NCBI GenBank assembly: GCA_025408405.1
Contig: JANYJE010000004.1
Span: 1-64,000 of the forward strand
Reading direction: 5' to 3'
From: Nitrosomonadales bacterium
GTDB taxonomy: Bacteria; Pseudomonadota; Gammaproteobacteria; Burkholderiales; Gallionellaceae
DNA length: 64,000 bases
Under the pieces are notes generated by a model, which saw nothing but the letters and a program-made list of their open reading frames with translations, did no database searches and had not been told where the DNA came from. The position numbers and the translations under genes were made by a program. Below are positions 53,459 to 62,036 of the stretch, piece after piece (the stretch's first letter is position 1; every line of letters starts with the position of its first letter).

Positions 53459-54775
53459 CTAGAATTGGTGTGCGCCATGAGCACCCAGGCTCATCACGTA
53501 TTGCAGGAAGACCTGATTGTCGATCAAGTCTGCGCGCGACTTGTCCTGCGCCAGTTGCAGACGCAGACGCGAAAATTCACTCGGGCTGTAATCCAGCATC
53601 AGCGTGCTGCGAGTCGGGGTATAGGCATAATCGCTGATGACGTTGGCGCTGATAGTGGCGCCGACCTGTGCTATGCCTGGATCCAGCTGGTCATAACGCA
53701 GCCCTGCGCGCCAGAGCGGCATGAACTGGTATACGCCTTGCACATACCAGCCGGACTGGGTGACGCTGTAGTTGCCGGAAAGATTGGCGCCAACAGTAGC
53801 CGCGCCGGGCTGCGTGTAGTCGTAGGTGAGCACGCCATCTTGCTTGCGCTGGAAATACTCTCCCTGCAGCTTGAAGCTGGTCTCGCTGGTGTTGCCATCG
53901 GGCGCATATTTCCACACGAAATCCAGCCCGGCTGTGTTGCTGTCGCCGCTGAAACTGTCGCTTAACAGGCTGCCGTTCTTGCTTGGCACATTGGTGCTGA
54001 CCCAGTTCGATTGCCTGGTCTGGTGCAGGGAAATGCCCACGCGCCAGCTGCTGCTCACGCCTGCGTCATCGCCGACATGGGCAAACAGCGCTGTCGCCCC
54101 GGCGCCATTGCTGATCTGTGAGTTGCTGCCAGGATAGCCGCGGCCGCGGCCGATCTCGGTGCCGAGTTCAATAAAGGTATCGGTGGGTGCCAGCCACTTG
54201 AGCTGCAAGCCGTCATCACCCAGCTGGTTGTCCCAGAACGTGCGGTACACCAGAGGCTGGTCGATGAAATCCCAGGCGTGGGCGTGCTGCTCGTTGAGGT
54301 AGCCCAGACCGGAGAAGAAGCGTCCCATTTTGAGATTGAGGCCTTGGCCCAAGGAGGTGGTTTGCACGAAGGCATTTTCCACACTGCTGCCACCCTCGGG
54401 AGCAAGCGCGAAAGTGGCCACGCCGCGGAACTGCGGGTCTATGTTTGCGCTGATGCCCAGTTCCGATTCCTTCAGGCTGAAGCTTCTGCTGTAACCGTGA
54501 TTGTTGGGCGACAAGGCAAATCCGGTGCTGGGTATGGCGGTGTCCTGGGTGAGCCGGCCATAGCTGCCGGACAATATCAGTGATACAGCAGGATTGAAGG
54601 CGTTTTCACCGGAACCGGCATGGTCATGCTCGGCCGGCTGGCTGGCTTCAGCCTGTTGCATGCGCTGTTCCAGTTGGCGAATTTGCTCGCGCATGGTTTG
54701 CAATTCCGCGTCGTTTGCGGCATGGGCAGACAGGGGAGCGCAAAGTACTACAAAAAATATTGCGTATTTATGCAT
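53459..54775 (-). CDS. Porin-like outer-membrane protein with an N-terminal coiled coil, zinc-cluster associated
   Basis: A 438-residue exported protein. Signal peptide about 1-20 (MHKYAIFFVVLCAPLSAHA). A short coiled coil follows (ELQTMREQIRQLEQRMQQAE), then a His-containing linker (PAEHDHAGSGEN), then a 16-strand-like barrel (ESELGISANIDPQFRG; LKMGRFFSGLGYLNEQHAHAWDF) ending HGAHQF with a terminal phenylalanine. The coiled coil may trimerise or contact peptidoglycan. TGGAG lies 8 bp upstream of ATG 54775. It lies 9 bp before znuA, so a zinc role is inferred. Confidence 0.82.
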   Translation of the reverse strand: MHKYAIFFVVLCAPLSAHAANDAELQTMREQIRQLEQRMQQAEASQPAEHDHAGSGENAFNPAVSLILSGSYGRLTQDTAIPSTGFALSPNNHGYSRSFSLKESELGISANIDPQFRGVATFALAPEGGSSVENAFVQTTSLGQGLNLKMGRFFSGLGYLNEQHAHAWDFIDQPLVYRTFWDNQLGDDGLQLKWLAPTDTFIELGTEIGRGRGYPGSNSQISNGAGATALFAHVGDDAGVSSSWRVGISLHQTRQSNWVSTNVPSKNGSLLSDSFSGDSNTAGLDFVWKYAPDGNTSETSFKLQGEYFQRKQDGVLTYDYTQPGAATVGANLSGNYSVTQSGWYVQGVYQFMPLWRAGLRYDQLDPGIAQVGATISANVISDYAYTPTRSTLMLDYSPSEFSRLRLQLAQDKSRADLIDNQVFLQYVMSLGAHGAHQF

Positions 54776-54826
54776 GGTGAAACTCCAGATGTGGCGCATG
54801 GGCCCGGTGTTCAAACCGGGCATAAA

Positions 54827-55147
54827 TTATGCAGACAGATGGAGCGAGTCAGGCGGGCCGCGCGCGGGGGCGGCTACAACATGGATGGAGCGGAACGCGA
54901 AAGTATGTTGCCGTACCGAAGCTGCGGATAGGGTGATGGCTGCGAAGGAATGGGAGGCGCTGTTGAGTGCGCTGCCCAATTGCGCGTAGGTTGCGCACTG
55001 CTCGCAGCTGGTGGAATGGGGGGCCTGCTTGTCCTGCTGCTGGTGTTCCGCCAGGGTGTGGCGCAGCGTATGGACGACACCACCTTGCTGGGCGAGCAGC
55101 AGGGAAAAGGCAAACAGCAGCGGCAGAAAAAAGCGGGATAACGGCAT
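54827..55147 (-). CDS. Small secreted Cys/His protein (DUF2946-like)
   Basis: A 106-residue protein with a signal peptide (about 1-20, MPLSRFFLPLLFAFSLLLAQ). The conserved CEQCATYAQLGSAL motif and several histidines follow. Proteins of this type (DUF2946-like) often neighbour TonB receptors and metal uptake genes in proteobacteria. It sits between tonB and the porin on the same strand. The CxxC plus His pattern suggests metal binding, but this is untested. Confidence 0.65.
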   Translation of the reverse strand: MPLSRFFLPLLFAFSLLLAQQGGVVHTLRHTLAEHQQQDKQAPHSTSCEQCATYAQLGSALNSASHSFAAITLSAASVRQHTFAFRSIHVVAAPARGPPDSLHLSA

Positions 55148-55160
55148 GGCCTATCTTACC

Positions 55161-56039
55161 TTATTCGCTTTCCAGATGGTCGTTGCTGGTGAATGTCCAG
55201 GTGCGCACGATGCTCAGGATGTCGGTGTCGCGGCGGATGTCAGCCGGGAAGGGGGCGTAGGGTGCTGCCAGTTTTACGATACGCACGGCAGCGGCATCGA
55301 GTATGCGCTGGCCCGACGATTTGTTGATTTCCACGCTTTCCACGTTGCCGTCGGCACGGATGGAAACAGTCAACCGCAGCTGCCCGAAAATCTTTTGTTG
55401 CCGTGCCTGGGCGGGGTAATTCATGTTGCCGATGCGCTCGACTTTTATGCGCCAGTCTTCCACGTATTGCGCATAGCGGTATTCCTGGGTGCGCGCGCCG
55501 ATAAAAGTGCGCTTGGGCATCTTCTGGTAAGCGTTGAAGTCCTTGTTGATCTGCGCTTCCAGGCGCGCGATCTCGAGAGAGCGCTGCACCAGATCCTGGC
55601 CGCTCAGGCTGCTGACCTCGTGTTGCTTCTCGGTTTTTTCCTGATCGATGCTATGGCTGCTGGCAAGTCGCGTGAGCAGTCTTTTAATTTCCTGTTCCTG
55701 TTGCTTCACACTCTTGGAAGTCTGCTCCAGAACCAGCTGCTTGTCGTCGCTCAAGGTGGGCAGCGGGCTGCTTGCGCGCTTGTTGGCCGCCGTGTTTCCT
55801 CCGCCATCCAGATTGTGTTGCGCCAGCGCATCTGCATTGAGCGGGCGGGATTTCGACTGGCTGTTCACCAGCACCACTTCCAGCGGCTGCAGGAAATTGC
55901 TGGATTTGGTTGGATCGGGAAGTACAAAGCCGATCCCGAACAGCACAAAAGCATGCAGGCAGAGTGACAGAGGCAGGGTGAGCGTCAGCGGCGAAAATGC
56001 CCGCGCCTGCGCCAGTCGCTGTTTGAACCAGGCGAGCAT
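55161..56039 (-). CDS. tonB: Energy transducer TonB
   Basis: A 292-residue TonB-family protein. One N-terminal transmembrane helix (about 17-37, SLCLHAFVLFGIGFVLP), a long helical periplasmic spacer with a coiled-coil segment (about 90-160), and a TonB C-terminal domain (about 195-285: NYPAQARQQKIFGQLRLTVSI; GNVESVEINKSSG). The spacer lacks the usual proline-rich repeats. Its start overlaps the RNase gene's stop by one base. No exbB/exbD is adjacent in this window. Confidence 0.88.
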   Translation of the reverse strand: MLAWFKQRLAQARAFSPLTLTLPLSLCLHAFVLFGIGFVLPDPTKSSNFLQPLEVVLVNSQSKSRPLNADALAQHNLDGGGNTAANKRASSPLPTLSDDKQLVLEQTSKSVKQQEQEIKRLLTRLASSHSIDQEKTEKQHEVSSLSGQDLVQRSLEIARLEAQINKDFNAYQKMPKRTFIGARTQEYRYAQYVEDWRIKVERIGNMNYPAQARQQKIFGQLRLTVSIRADGNVESVEINKSSGQRILDAAAVRIVKLAAPYAPFPADIRRDTDILSIVRTWTFTSNDHLESE

Positions 56040-57904
56040 CAGGCGGCGACCTCCATCTCTGCAGGTGTCGCGGCGGAGATGAAGCGTGCATTGAAATCCA
56101 GATCGAGCAGGTCAATTGCACCGATTTCCAGTTCCACCATGGTGCTGGCTGGCAGTTCGGGCAGCGAGGGTATGCGTCCTGCCAGCGGGATGCCGGAGAG
56201 CCGGACCAGATTCTCGCGCAGCACCATGGCTGCGATGTGTTCAATCTTCTCCTGCTGCAACCAGCGCAGGCACCAGTAGCGTTCCATCTGGCGCTGGAAA
56301 TCATTGTAGGTGGTATAGGCTGCGTCGAAATCGCGCAGTATGGCGAACAGCACCGTGTCGTTTTTTGCATACACCGGCGCTTCATGGGCCAGCAGCTTGA
56401 TGATCTGGCGCTGGTTCACCAGGTCGATATAGCGCCGCAGGGGGGAGCTGGACCACATATAGTGCGCCACACCCAGGCCCTGATGCGGCGCTGCCACCGT
56501 GCTCATTTTCACCTTGCCGTTGTTCTGCGTGCGATAGATGCCCGCCACATCATTGTCGGCCAGGAGTTTGCCCCAGCTGCTGTTGACGTAAATCATCAGC
56601 TCGGAAACCACCTTGTCGATGGGCGAGCCGCGCAGTCGATTGGTGATAGTCACCACATCGTCGTGCACGTAGAAATTGTAGTCGACCTGTTGCGTGCTAT
56701 TGTCGGCGGATTTGCCGCGCGCGGCTTCCAGCTTTTGCGCCAGATTCCACAGCAGGGTGAGTTCGCCGGCGTAGGCGTAGTCCAGCTTGCAGTCGCGCAG
56801 GGTGGTTTCGTTAAACAGCGGCTCCAGCGTGTCATGGCGCAGGTTGGCGGAAATATGCAGGCGTTCCAGGCAGCTTTCCGTGTTCAGCACCGCGAGTGTC
56901 GCGGCATCCACTTCCATATACAGCGACAATGCAGGGCATATCTTGTCGGCGCACAGGGTGAATGCTTGCACCACATTTTCCGGCAGCATGGTGATCTTGT
57001 CTCCAGGCATGTACACCGTGGACAGGCGCTGGGCGGCGATGGCATCCACCGCGGAGTTGGGCAGAATGCCCAATGTCGGTGCGGCAATATGCACGCCGAT
57101 ACGCCAGTTGCCGTTGGGCAATTGCGCGACCGAAAACGCATCGTCAATTTCAGTGGTGGAGGCATCGTCTATGCTGAAGGCGTTCACTTCGGCAAGAGGT
57201 AATTCGGGGTGTGGTGCTACGCTGACTTCGGGGAAGCCGGTGCCGTGCGGGAAGTTCTCCAGCAGGAAACGGTTCAGGTGGTAGGCGCTGGTGGACGGAA
57301 TGGCGCCGCAGCGTTGTAGCAGGTGCGCGGCCGACAAATGGCTGGCGGCACAGGCTGCCTCCAGCGCCTTCACTTCCAGCGTGTTGCGATCAGGCTGGTA
57401 CAGCAGCTGCGGCACCTTATCGGCAAACTCGGGCGGCAGCGTGTAAGCACACAGCTGCTCGGTGAAGCGTGTCTGCAAGGCAGCTTGTAAACGCTTCTTT
57501 TCTGCGCTGGCCAGGGCAGACTTGAGCGCTTCCGCTGGTGCCGCCTTGTAGTGCCCCTTGCCTTTTTTGTAGAAGTGCATGGGTGAAGAGTGCAGGCGGA
57601 TCAGCGTGCCGGCCGCTTCCAGCGGCGTTGGCGCGTGGCCGAAATATTCGGTGGCAAGAGTGTCGAAGGCGAATTCCTCGGCGGGGCTGGATTCCCACAG
57701 GAACTCGACATCAATCCCGGCAGAGATTGTTTCGGCCTGTGCCATGAACTCTGCCAGACCTGGCTGCGCGAAGCGCAGCAGGCCATTGGCGGCCTTGATC
57801 TTGCTGCGCTTGCCATGGAGACTTTCCACCTGCAACGAGGTAGTGTTGTCGGTCATGATGCTGCCTACTTTGAAACTGCCGTCTTCTTCGTAAAAAATAT
57901 TCAT
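56039..57904 (-). CDS. RNase II family 3'-5' exoribonuclease
   Basis: A 621-residue RNB-domain protein. The metal-binding catalytic block is NAFSIDDASTTEIDDAFSV near 245-263. Further RNB motifs are IAAQRLSTVYMPGDKITMLPE (split here) and SSSPLRRYIDLVNQRQI near 480-496. It degrades single-stranded RNA; flanking S1/CSD-type domains are divergent, fitting the shorter betaproteobacterial form rather than E. coli RNase R. ATG 57904 with AGGAC 7 bp upstream is preferred over GTG 57919. TATAAT on the minus strand at 57986-57981 may be its -10. Confidence 0.9.
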   Translation of the reverse strand: MNIFYEEDGSFKVGSIMTDNTTSLQVESLHGKRSKIKAANGLLRFAQPGLAEFMAQAETISAGIDVEFLWESSPAEEFAFDTLATEYFGHAPTPLEAAGTLIRLHSSPMHFYKKGKGHYKAAPAEALKSALASAEKKRLQAALQTRFTEQLCAYTLPPEFADKVPQLLYQPDRNTLEVKALEAACAASHLSAAHLLQRCGAIPSTSAYHLNRFLLENFPHGTGFPEVSVAPHPELPLAEVNAFSIDDASTTEIDDAFSVAQLPNGNWRIGVHIAAPTLGILPNSAVDAIAAQRLSTVYMPGDKITMLPENVVQAFTLCADKICPALSLYMEVDAATLAVLNTESCLERLHISANLRHDTLEPLFNETTLRDCKLDYAYAGELTLLWNLAQKLEAARGKSADNSTQQVDYNFYVHDDVVTITNRLRGSPIDKVVSELMIYVNSSWGKLLADNDVAGIYRTQNNGKVKMSTVAAPHQGLGVAHYMWSSSPLRRYIDLVNQRQIIKLLAHEAPVYAKNDTVLFAILRDFDAAYTTYNDFQRQMERYWCLRWLQQEKIEHIAAMVLRENLVRLSGIPLAGRIPSLPELPASTMVELEIGAIDLLDLDFNARFISAATPAEMEVAA

Positions 57905-58064
57905 CGTGTTGTCCTGCACAGGCTTAGCTTTAGTGTTGCGTGCCTATGCAGGAATTGGGTTGGTGTGCAAAAGTGACGAGATTATAACCCAGCGCAGGCG
58001 CGCGTAAGTGAGAGCCGCTTGCCTTACGGTAATCAGCTGGCGGCATGTATATTCGGCTTCTGGG

Positions 58065-58098
58065 TTAGGTGCAAAATAGCAAGGCCTGCTGGCCTTGC
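58065..58098 (-). terminator. Rho-independent terminator of the cytochrome c gene
   Basis: On the minus strand GCAAGGCC (58098-58091) and GGCCTTGC (58086-58079) form a perfect 8-bp stem with a 4-base loop, followed by TATTTT. It lies 15 bp after the cytochrome stop. Confidence 0.75.
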
Positions 58099-58112
58099 AG
58101 GCAAGCGCGGGG

Positions 58113-58433
58113 CTATTCCTTGGGCAGGGCCAGAATATAGCGGGCAATTGCCTTTATATCGGCGTCGCCCACGGTGACGGATGCAGGCATTTTGGCATCG
58201 CCCCAGGTGCCGCTTCCACCATTGCGAATTACACCGATCAAATAGGCTTCGGCGTCCGGGCGGTCCTGGTACATGATGGCAATGCTCCTCCAGGGAGGGC
58301 CCATGATTTTCTTGTCCAGGGAATGGCATGAAGTGCACATGTGTTTTTGGGCCAAGGCATAACCATCTTCGGCAAAGGCGTTGCCGCCCAGGGAAAAACA
58401 GGCTGCCAGCACCAAGATGTATTTGTTTTTCAT
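58113..58433 (-). CDS. Class I c-type cytochrome (c552/c551 type)
   Basis: A 106-residue periplasmic monohaem cytochrome. Signal peptide about 1-21 (ending GGNAFA). The haem motif CTSCH is at 33-37 and the axial methionine is M82 in DAKMPAS. IMGPPWRSIA and YILALPKE are family-typical. It is a small soluble electron carrier in the respiratory chain; its partner oxidase is not in the window. An FNR-type half-palindrome lies 56 bp upstream of the start. Monocistronic, with its own terminator. Confidence 0.93.
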   Translation of the reverse strand: MKNKYILVLAACFSLGGNAFAEDGYALAQKHMCTSCHSLDKKIMGPPWRSIAIMYQDRPDAEAYLIGVIRNGGSGTWGDAKMPASVTVGDADIKAIARYILALPKE

Positions 58434-58488
58434 GGGCGGAATAAAAAATTTAAAGGGCGATTCTAATCGCGATTAGCGTTCGCGGATA

Positions 58489-58502
58489 TTGTTATAGATC
58501 AA
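58489..58502. promoter_or_regulatory. FNR/ANR-type binding site upstream of the cytochrome c gene
   Basis: TTGTTATAGATCAA matches the consensus TTGAT-N4-ATCAA at nine of ten positions. It lies 56-69 bp before the cytochrome ATG, in the gap shared with divergent yebC. Oxygen-dependent control is inferred. Confidence 0.55.
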
Positions 58503-58634
58503 ACAAGTGGCCGAGCTTACGCCTGCATGGCAGATTCAGTATTTTGGGTTGGCTGCCCCAGTAATGTTAATATCCGCCCTGTTTTTAATTGTGAATTCGT
58601 CGCGCATGGCGCGCGGATGGTAACGGAGAGCGTT

Positions 58635-59360
58635 ATGGCAGGACATAGCAAATGGGCCAATATTCAGCATCGCAAAGGCAAGCAGGACGCCAAGCGCGGC
58701 AAGATATTCACGCGGCTGATCAAGGAAATTACCGTGGCTGCGCGACTGGGGGATAGCGACCCGGCGGGTAACCCGCGTTTGCGCCTGGCGATGGAAAAGG
58801 CCTACGAACAAAATATGCCGAAAGACAACGTGGAGCGCGCAATCAAGCGCGGCAGCGGTGAGCTGGAAGGGGCGGATTACATCGAGCTGCGCTATGAGGG
58901 TTATGGCATCAATGGTGCGGCGGTGATGGTGGACTGCATGACCGACAACAAGACGCGCACTGTGGCGGATGTGCGCCATGCCTTCACCAAATTCGGCGGC
59001 AACCTGGGCACCGATGGCTCGGTGGCCTTTATGTTCAAGCATTGCGGGCAGATGATATTTGCGCCGGGCATCGATGAAGATGCCTTGATGGAAGTGGCGC
59101 TGGATGCGGGTGCGGAAGACATCGTCACGAACGACGACGGCAGTGTCGAGGTAATTACCGGGCCGCACGATTTCATGGATGTGAAGCAGCGTCTGGAAGC
59201 GGCGGGCTTCAAGGCGGAGATGGCCGAGGTCACCATGAAGCCTGCCAACGAAGTGGTATTTAGCGGCGACGATGCGGTGAAGATGCAAAAGCTGCTGGAT
59301 GCGCTGGAAAGCCTGGATGATGTGCAGGAAGTGTATACCAACGCGGTGATCGAAGAGTGA
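58635..59360 (+). CDS. yebC: YebC/PmpR-family protein
   Basis: A 241-residue protein of the TACO1/YebC family, described as a transcriptional regulator and, more recently, as a translation factor relieving ribosome stalling. It starts [18 protein letters not shown], the invariant N-terminus. [20 protein letters not shown] and the acidic FMFKHCG region are present. CGGAGAG lies 4 bp before ATG 58635. Position just upstream of ruvCAB is widely conserved. Confidence 0.96.
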   Translation: MAGHSKWANIQHRKGKQDAKRGKIFTRLIKEITVAARLGDSDPAGNPRLRLAMEKAYEQNMPKDNVERAIKRGSGELEGADYIELRYEGYGINGAAVMVDCMTDNKTRTVADVRHAFTKFGGNLGTDGSVAFMFKHCGQMIFAPGIDEDALMEVALDAGAEDIVTNDDGSVEVITGPHDFMDVKQRLEAAGFKAEMAEVTMKPANEVVFSGDDAVKMQKLLDALESLDDVQEVYTNAVIEE

Positions 59361-59361
59361 A

Positions 59362-59482
59362 GAGCAGGATTGAGGAGCGAGGATTGAGGAGTGAGGGGCG
59401 TGGCTTGAGGCGCGCGGGGTAACCCCTTCGATGCGCCATGCCGACCAACTCAATCCTGAATTCTAAATCCTCAATCCGCATT
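59362..59482. repeat. Facing heptad-repeat array E (ATTGAGG / CCTCAAT type)
   Basis: The left arm at 59362-59417 reads GAGCAGG, ATTGAGG, AGCGAGG, ATTGAGG, AGTGAGG, GGCGTGG, CTTGAGG, CGCGCGG. The right arm at 59448-59482 reads ACTCAAT, CCTGAAT, TCTAAAT, CCTCAAT, CCGCATT. Both are in strict 7-bp phase and complementary in type. The array runs from 2 bp after the yebC stop into ruvC coding sequence. Confidence 0.8.
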
Positions 59483-59992
59483 TTAGGTATCGATCCCGGT
59501 CTGCGTGTCACGGGTTTTGGAGTTATAGACAAAGTGGGGCAAAAGCTCAGCTATGTGGCCAGCGGTTGTATCAAGACGCCGGCGGGCGAGTTGCCGCCGC
59601 GCCTGAAGGTGATACTCGATTCGCTGGTAGAGGTGATAGCCACCTATCAGCCACAGCAGGTGGCGGTAGAGAAAGTTTTCGTCAACGTGAACCCGCAATC
59701 AACCCTGTTGCTGGGACAGGCCAGGGGGGCTGCAATTTGCGCGGCGGTGTTGGCCAATCTGCCGGTGGCGGAATACACCGCCTTGCAGGTGAAACAGGCG
59801 GTGGTGGGCAACGGTCACGCCGACAAGGAGCAGGTGCAGGACATGGTGCAGCGCCTGTTGGCCCTGTCCGGCAAGCCGGGGGCGGATGCGGCAGACGCCT
59901 TGGCCTGTGCCATCTGCCACGCGCATGGCGGCATGGGGCTGGGAAAAATGTCGACTAAGGGCTTACGCGTAAAAAATGGCAGGTTAGTGTGA
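59438..59992 (+). CDS. ruvC: Holliday junction resolvase RuvC
   Basis: A 184-residue endonuclease cutting Holliday junctions. Catalytic acids: D19 in [12 protein letters not shown] in VAVEKVFVN, and the pair in [16 protein letters not shown]. The native protein usually begins right at [10 protein letters not shown]; here ATG 59438 adds about 12 residues ([12 protein letters not shown]) encoded by the right arm of heptad array E. No closer start codon is in frame, and no Shine-Dalgarno sequence is evident. The first gene of ruvCAB. Confidence 0.95.
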   Translation: MPTNSILNSKSSIRILGIDPGLRVTGFGVIDKVGQKLSYVASGCIKTPAGELPPRLKVILDSLVEVIATYQPQQVAVEKVFVNVNPQSTLLLGQARGAAICAAVLANLPVAEYTALQVKQAVVGNGHADKEQVQDMVQRLLALSGKPGADAADALACAICHAHGGMGLGKMSTKGLRVKNGRLV

Positions 59993-60002
59993 GGAAGTAA
60001 AA

Positions 60003-60575
60003 ATGATAGGTCGTTTAAACGGCATCCTGCTGGAAAAAAATCCGCCGCAAATCCTGCTCGACGTGCAGGGTGTGGGCTATGAGGTGGATGTGCCGATGAG
60101 CACGTTTTACAATCTGCCCGGGCTGAATGAGAAGGTTATGCTGCATACCTATATGGTGGTGCGCGAGGACGCGCAACTATTGTATGGCTTCGGCTCGGTC
60201 GACGAGCGCGCGGCATTCCGCCAGTTGCTCAAGATCAGCGGTGTGGGCCCCAAGCTGGCACTGTCGGTGCTGTCCGGCTTGAGCCTGGCTGATCTGGCGG
60301 CCGCAGTGGAGAACAAGGATGCCGGGCGTTTGACCAAGATACCCGGGGTCGGCAAGAAAACTGCAGAGCGGCTGTTGCTGGAGTTGCAAGGCAAGTTTGC
60401 AGTGGTGGCCGGCGCTCGCACCACGGCATCTGCGCACAGCGCCGATGTGGTCAACGCGTTGCTCGCCCTGGGCTACAACGACAAGGAAGCGGACTGGGCC
60501 GCCAAACAATTGGCCGCCGATGTCGGCGTGTCGGACGGCATCCGCCAGGCACTTAAATTACTATCCAAAGCATGA
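60003..60575 (+). CDS. ruvA: Holliday junction branch-migration protein RuvA
   Basis: A 190-residue protein binding four-way junctions as a tetramer. Domain I OB-fold ([20 protein letters not shown]), two helix-hairpin-helix motifs ([32 protein letters not shown]) and the C-terminal RuvB-contact domain ([13 protein letters not shown]). The stop overlaps the ruvB start (ATGA). Confidence 0.98.
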   Translation: MIGRLNGILLEKNPPQILLDVQGVGYEVDVPMSTFYNLPGLNEKVMLHTYMVVREDAQLLYGFGSVDERAAFRQLLKISGVGPKLALSVLSGLSLADLAAAVENKDAGRLTKIPGVGKKTAERLLLELQGKFAVVAGARTTASAHSADVVNALLALGYNDKEADWAAKQLAADVGVSDGIRQALKLLSKA

Positions 60576-61624
60576 TCCAACACGACAACCTGAGCGCTAA
60601 CCGCGTGATTTCCCCCGCTGCAATTTCGCCGCAGGAGGAAGCGCTGGAGCGCGCATTGCGCCCCAAACATCTGGATGAATATGTAGGCCAGGAAAAAATT
60701 CGCGGGCAGCTGGAAATTTTCATCGAGGCTGCGCGCAAGCGCAAAGAGCCGCTCGATCACGTGCTGTTGTTCGGGCCGCCCGGTCTGGGCAAGACCACCT
60801 TGGCCCACATCATCTCGCGCGAGATGGGGGTCAATCTGCGCCAGACTTCGGGGCCGGTGCTGGAGCGCGCAGGCGATCTGGCGGCGCTGCTCACTAACCT
60901 CGAACCCAATGACGTGCTGTTTATCGACGAGATCCACCGCCTCTCTCCCGTGGTGGAGGAAATCCTCTACCCCGCGCTGGAGGACTACCAGATCGACATC
61001 ATGATAGGCGAGGGGCCGGCGGCGCGTTCGGTCAAGCTCGACCTGCCCCCGTTCACCCTGGTGGGGGCGACGACGCGCGCCGGCATGCTGACCAACCCGC
61101 TGCGCGACCGTTTCGGCATCGTGGCGCGCCTGGAGTTTTACACCGCCGACGAGTTGCAGCGTATTGTGACGCGCTCCGCCGCATTGCTGGAGCTGCCGAT
61201 CTCACCCGACGGTGCGCTGGAAATCGCCAAGCGTTCGCGCGGCACGCCGCGCATTGCCAACCGTTTGTTGCGCCGCGTACGTGACTATGCCGATGTGCGC
61301 GCCGACGGCGAGGCGACGCGCGCCGTGGCGGATGCTGCACTCACCATGCTGGACGTGGATGTACAGGGGCTGGATGTGATGGACAGGAAGCTGCTGCTGA
61401 CGGTGATCGAAAAATTCGGCGGCGGCCCGGTAGGCGTGGATAACCTGGCGGCGGCCATCGGCGAGGAGCGCGACACGATTGAAGACGTGCTGGAACCGTA
61501 TTTGATCCAGCAGGGCTACCTGCACCGCACCCCGCGCGGCCGCATGGCAACCGCCAATGCCTACCAGCATTTCGGTCTGACACAGCCGCGCAATGTGCAC
61601 AACAAGGAGTTGTGGGATGAGTAA
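60572..61624 (+). CDS. ruvB: Holliday junction branch-migration ATPase RuvB
   Basis: A 350-residue hexameric AAA+ motor. Walker A GPPGLGKT near 67-74, Walker [10 protein letters not shown] near 117-125, sensor 1 GATTRAGML near 165 and the arginine finger region LRDRFGIV. The C-terminal winged-helix domain has TPRGRMAT. Overlaps ruvA by 4 bp and ybgC by 8 bp, so ruvCAB-ybgC-tol read as one unit. Confidence 0.98.
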   Translation: MIQHDNLSANRVISPAAISPQEEALERALRPKHLDEYVGQEKIRGQLEIFIEAARKRKEPLDHVLLFGPPGLGKTTLAHIISREMGVNLRQTSGPVLERAGDLAALLTNLEPNDVLFIDEIHRLSPVVEEILYPALEDYQIDIMIGEGPAARSVKLDLPPFTLVGATTRAGMLTNPLRDRFGIVARLEFYTADELQRIVTRSAALLELPISPDGALEIAKRSRGTPRIANRLLRRVRDYADVRADGEATRAVADAALTMLDVDVQGLDVMDRKLLLTVIEKFGGGPVGVDNLAAAIGEERDTIEDVLEPYLIQQGYLHRTPRGRMATANAYQHFGLTQPRNVHNKELWDE

Positions 61625-62027
61625 GCGCCATCACGTGTTTGCGCTGCCGGTACGTGTTTACTTCCAGGATACAGATGCCGGCGGCGTGGTTTATCACGCC
61701 AGCTATGTGAACTTTATGGAGCGGGCGCGGACTGAGTGGTTGCGCAGCTTTGGCTACAGCAATGCGGGCTTGATGAAAGAGCTGGGTGTCGTGTTCGTGG
61801 TGCGCTCGCTCAAGATGGAATATCTACGGCCCGCCTTGCTGGACGATATGTTGACGGTGACCGCGCAGATCAAGGAGCTGGGGCGCAGCCGCATTGCGGT
61901 GCATCAGACGGTGGTGCGCGGCGAAGATAAACTGGTCGAGGCTGAAATTCATCTGGTGTGTGTGACACTGGAAAATTTCAAGCCGGTGAGCGTGCCGGAA
62001 GTATTGCGCGAACAGTGGAAAGAATAA
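61617..62027 (+). CDS. ybgC: Acyl-CoA thioesterase YbgC of the Tol-Pal cluster
   Basis: A 136-residue hotdog-fold thioesterase. The catalytic signature is [25 protein letters not shown], seen in parts as YFQDTDAGG and [11 protein letters not shown] 61617 has AAGGAG at 61604-61609 and overlaps ruvB by 8 bp; a longer frame from 61593 lies inside ruvB. It precedes tolQ by 9 bp, as in most proteobacteria. Confidence 0.96.
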   Translation: MSKRHHVFALPVRVYFQDTDAGGVVYHASYVNFMERARTEWLRSFGYSNAGLMKELGVVFVVRSLKMEYLRPALLDDMLTVTAQIKELGRSRIAVHQTVVRGEDKLVEAEIHLVCVTLENFKPVSVPEVLREQWKE

Positions 62028-62036
62028 AGGACGCAT

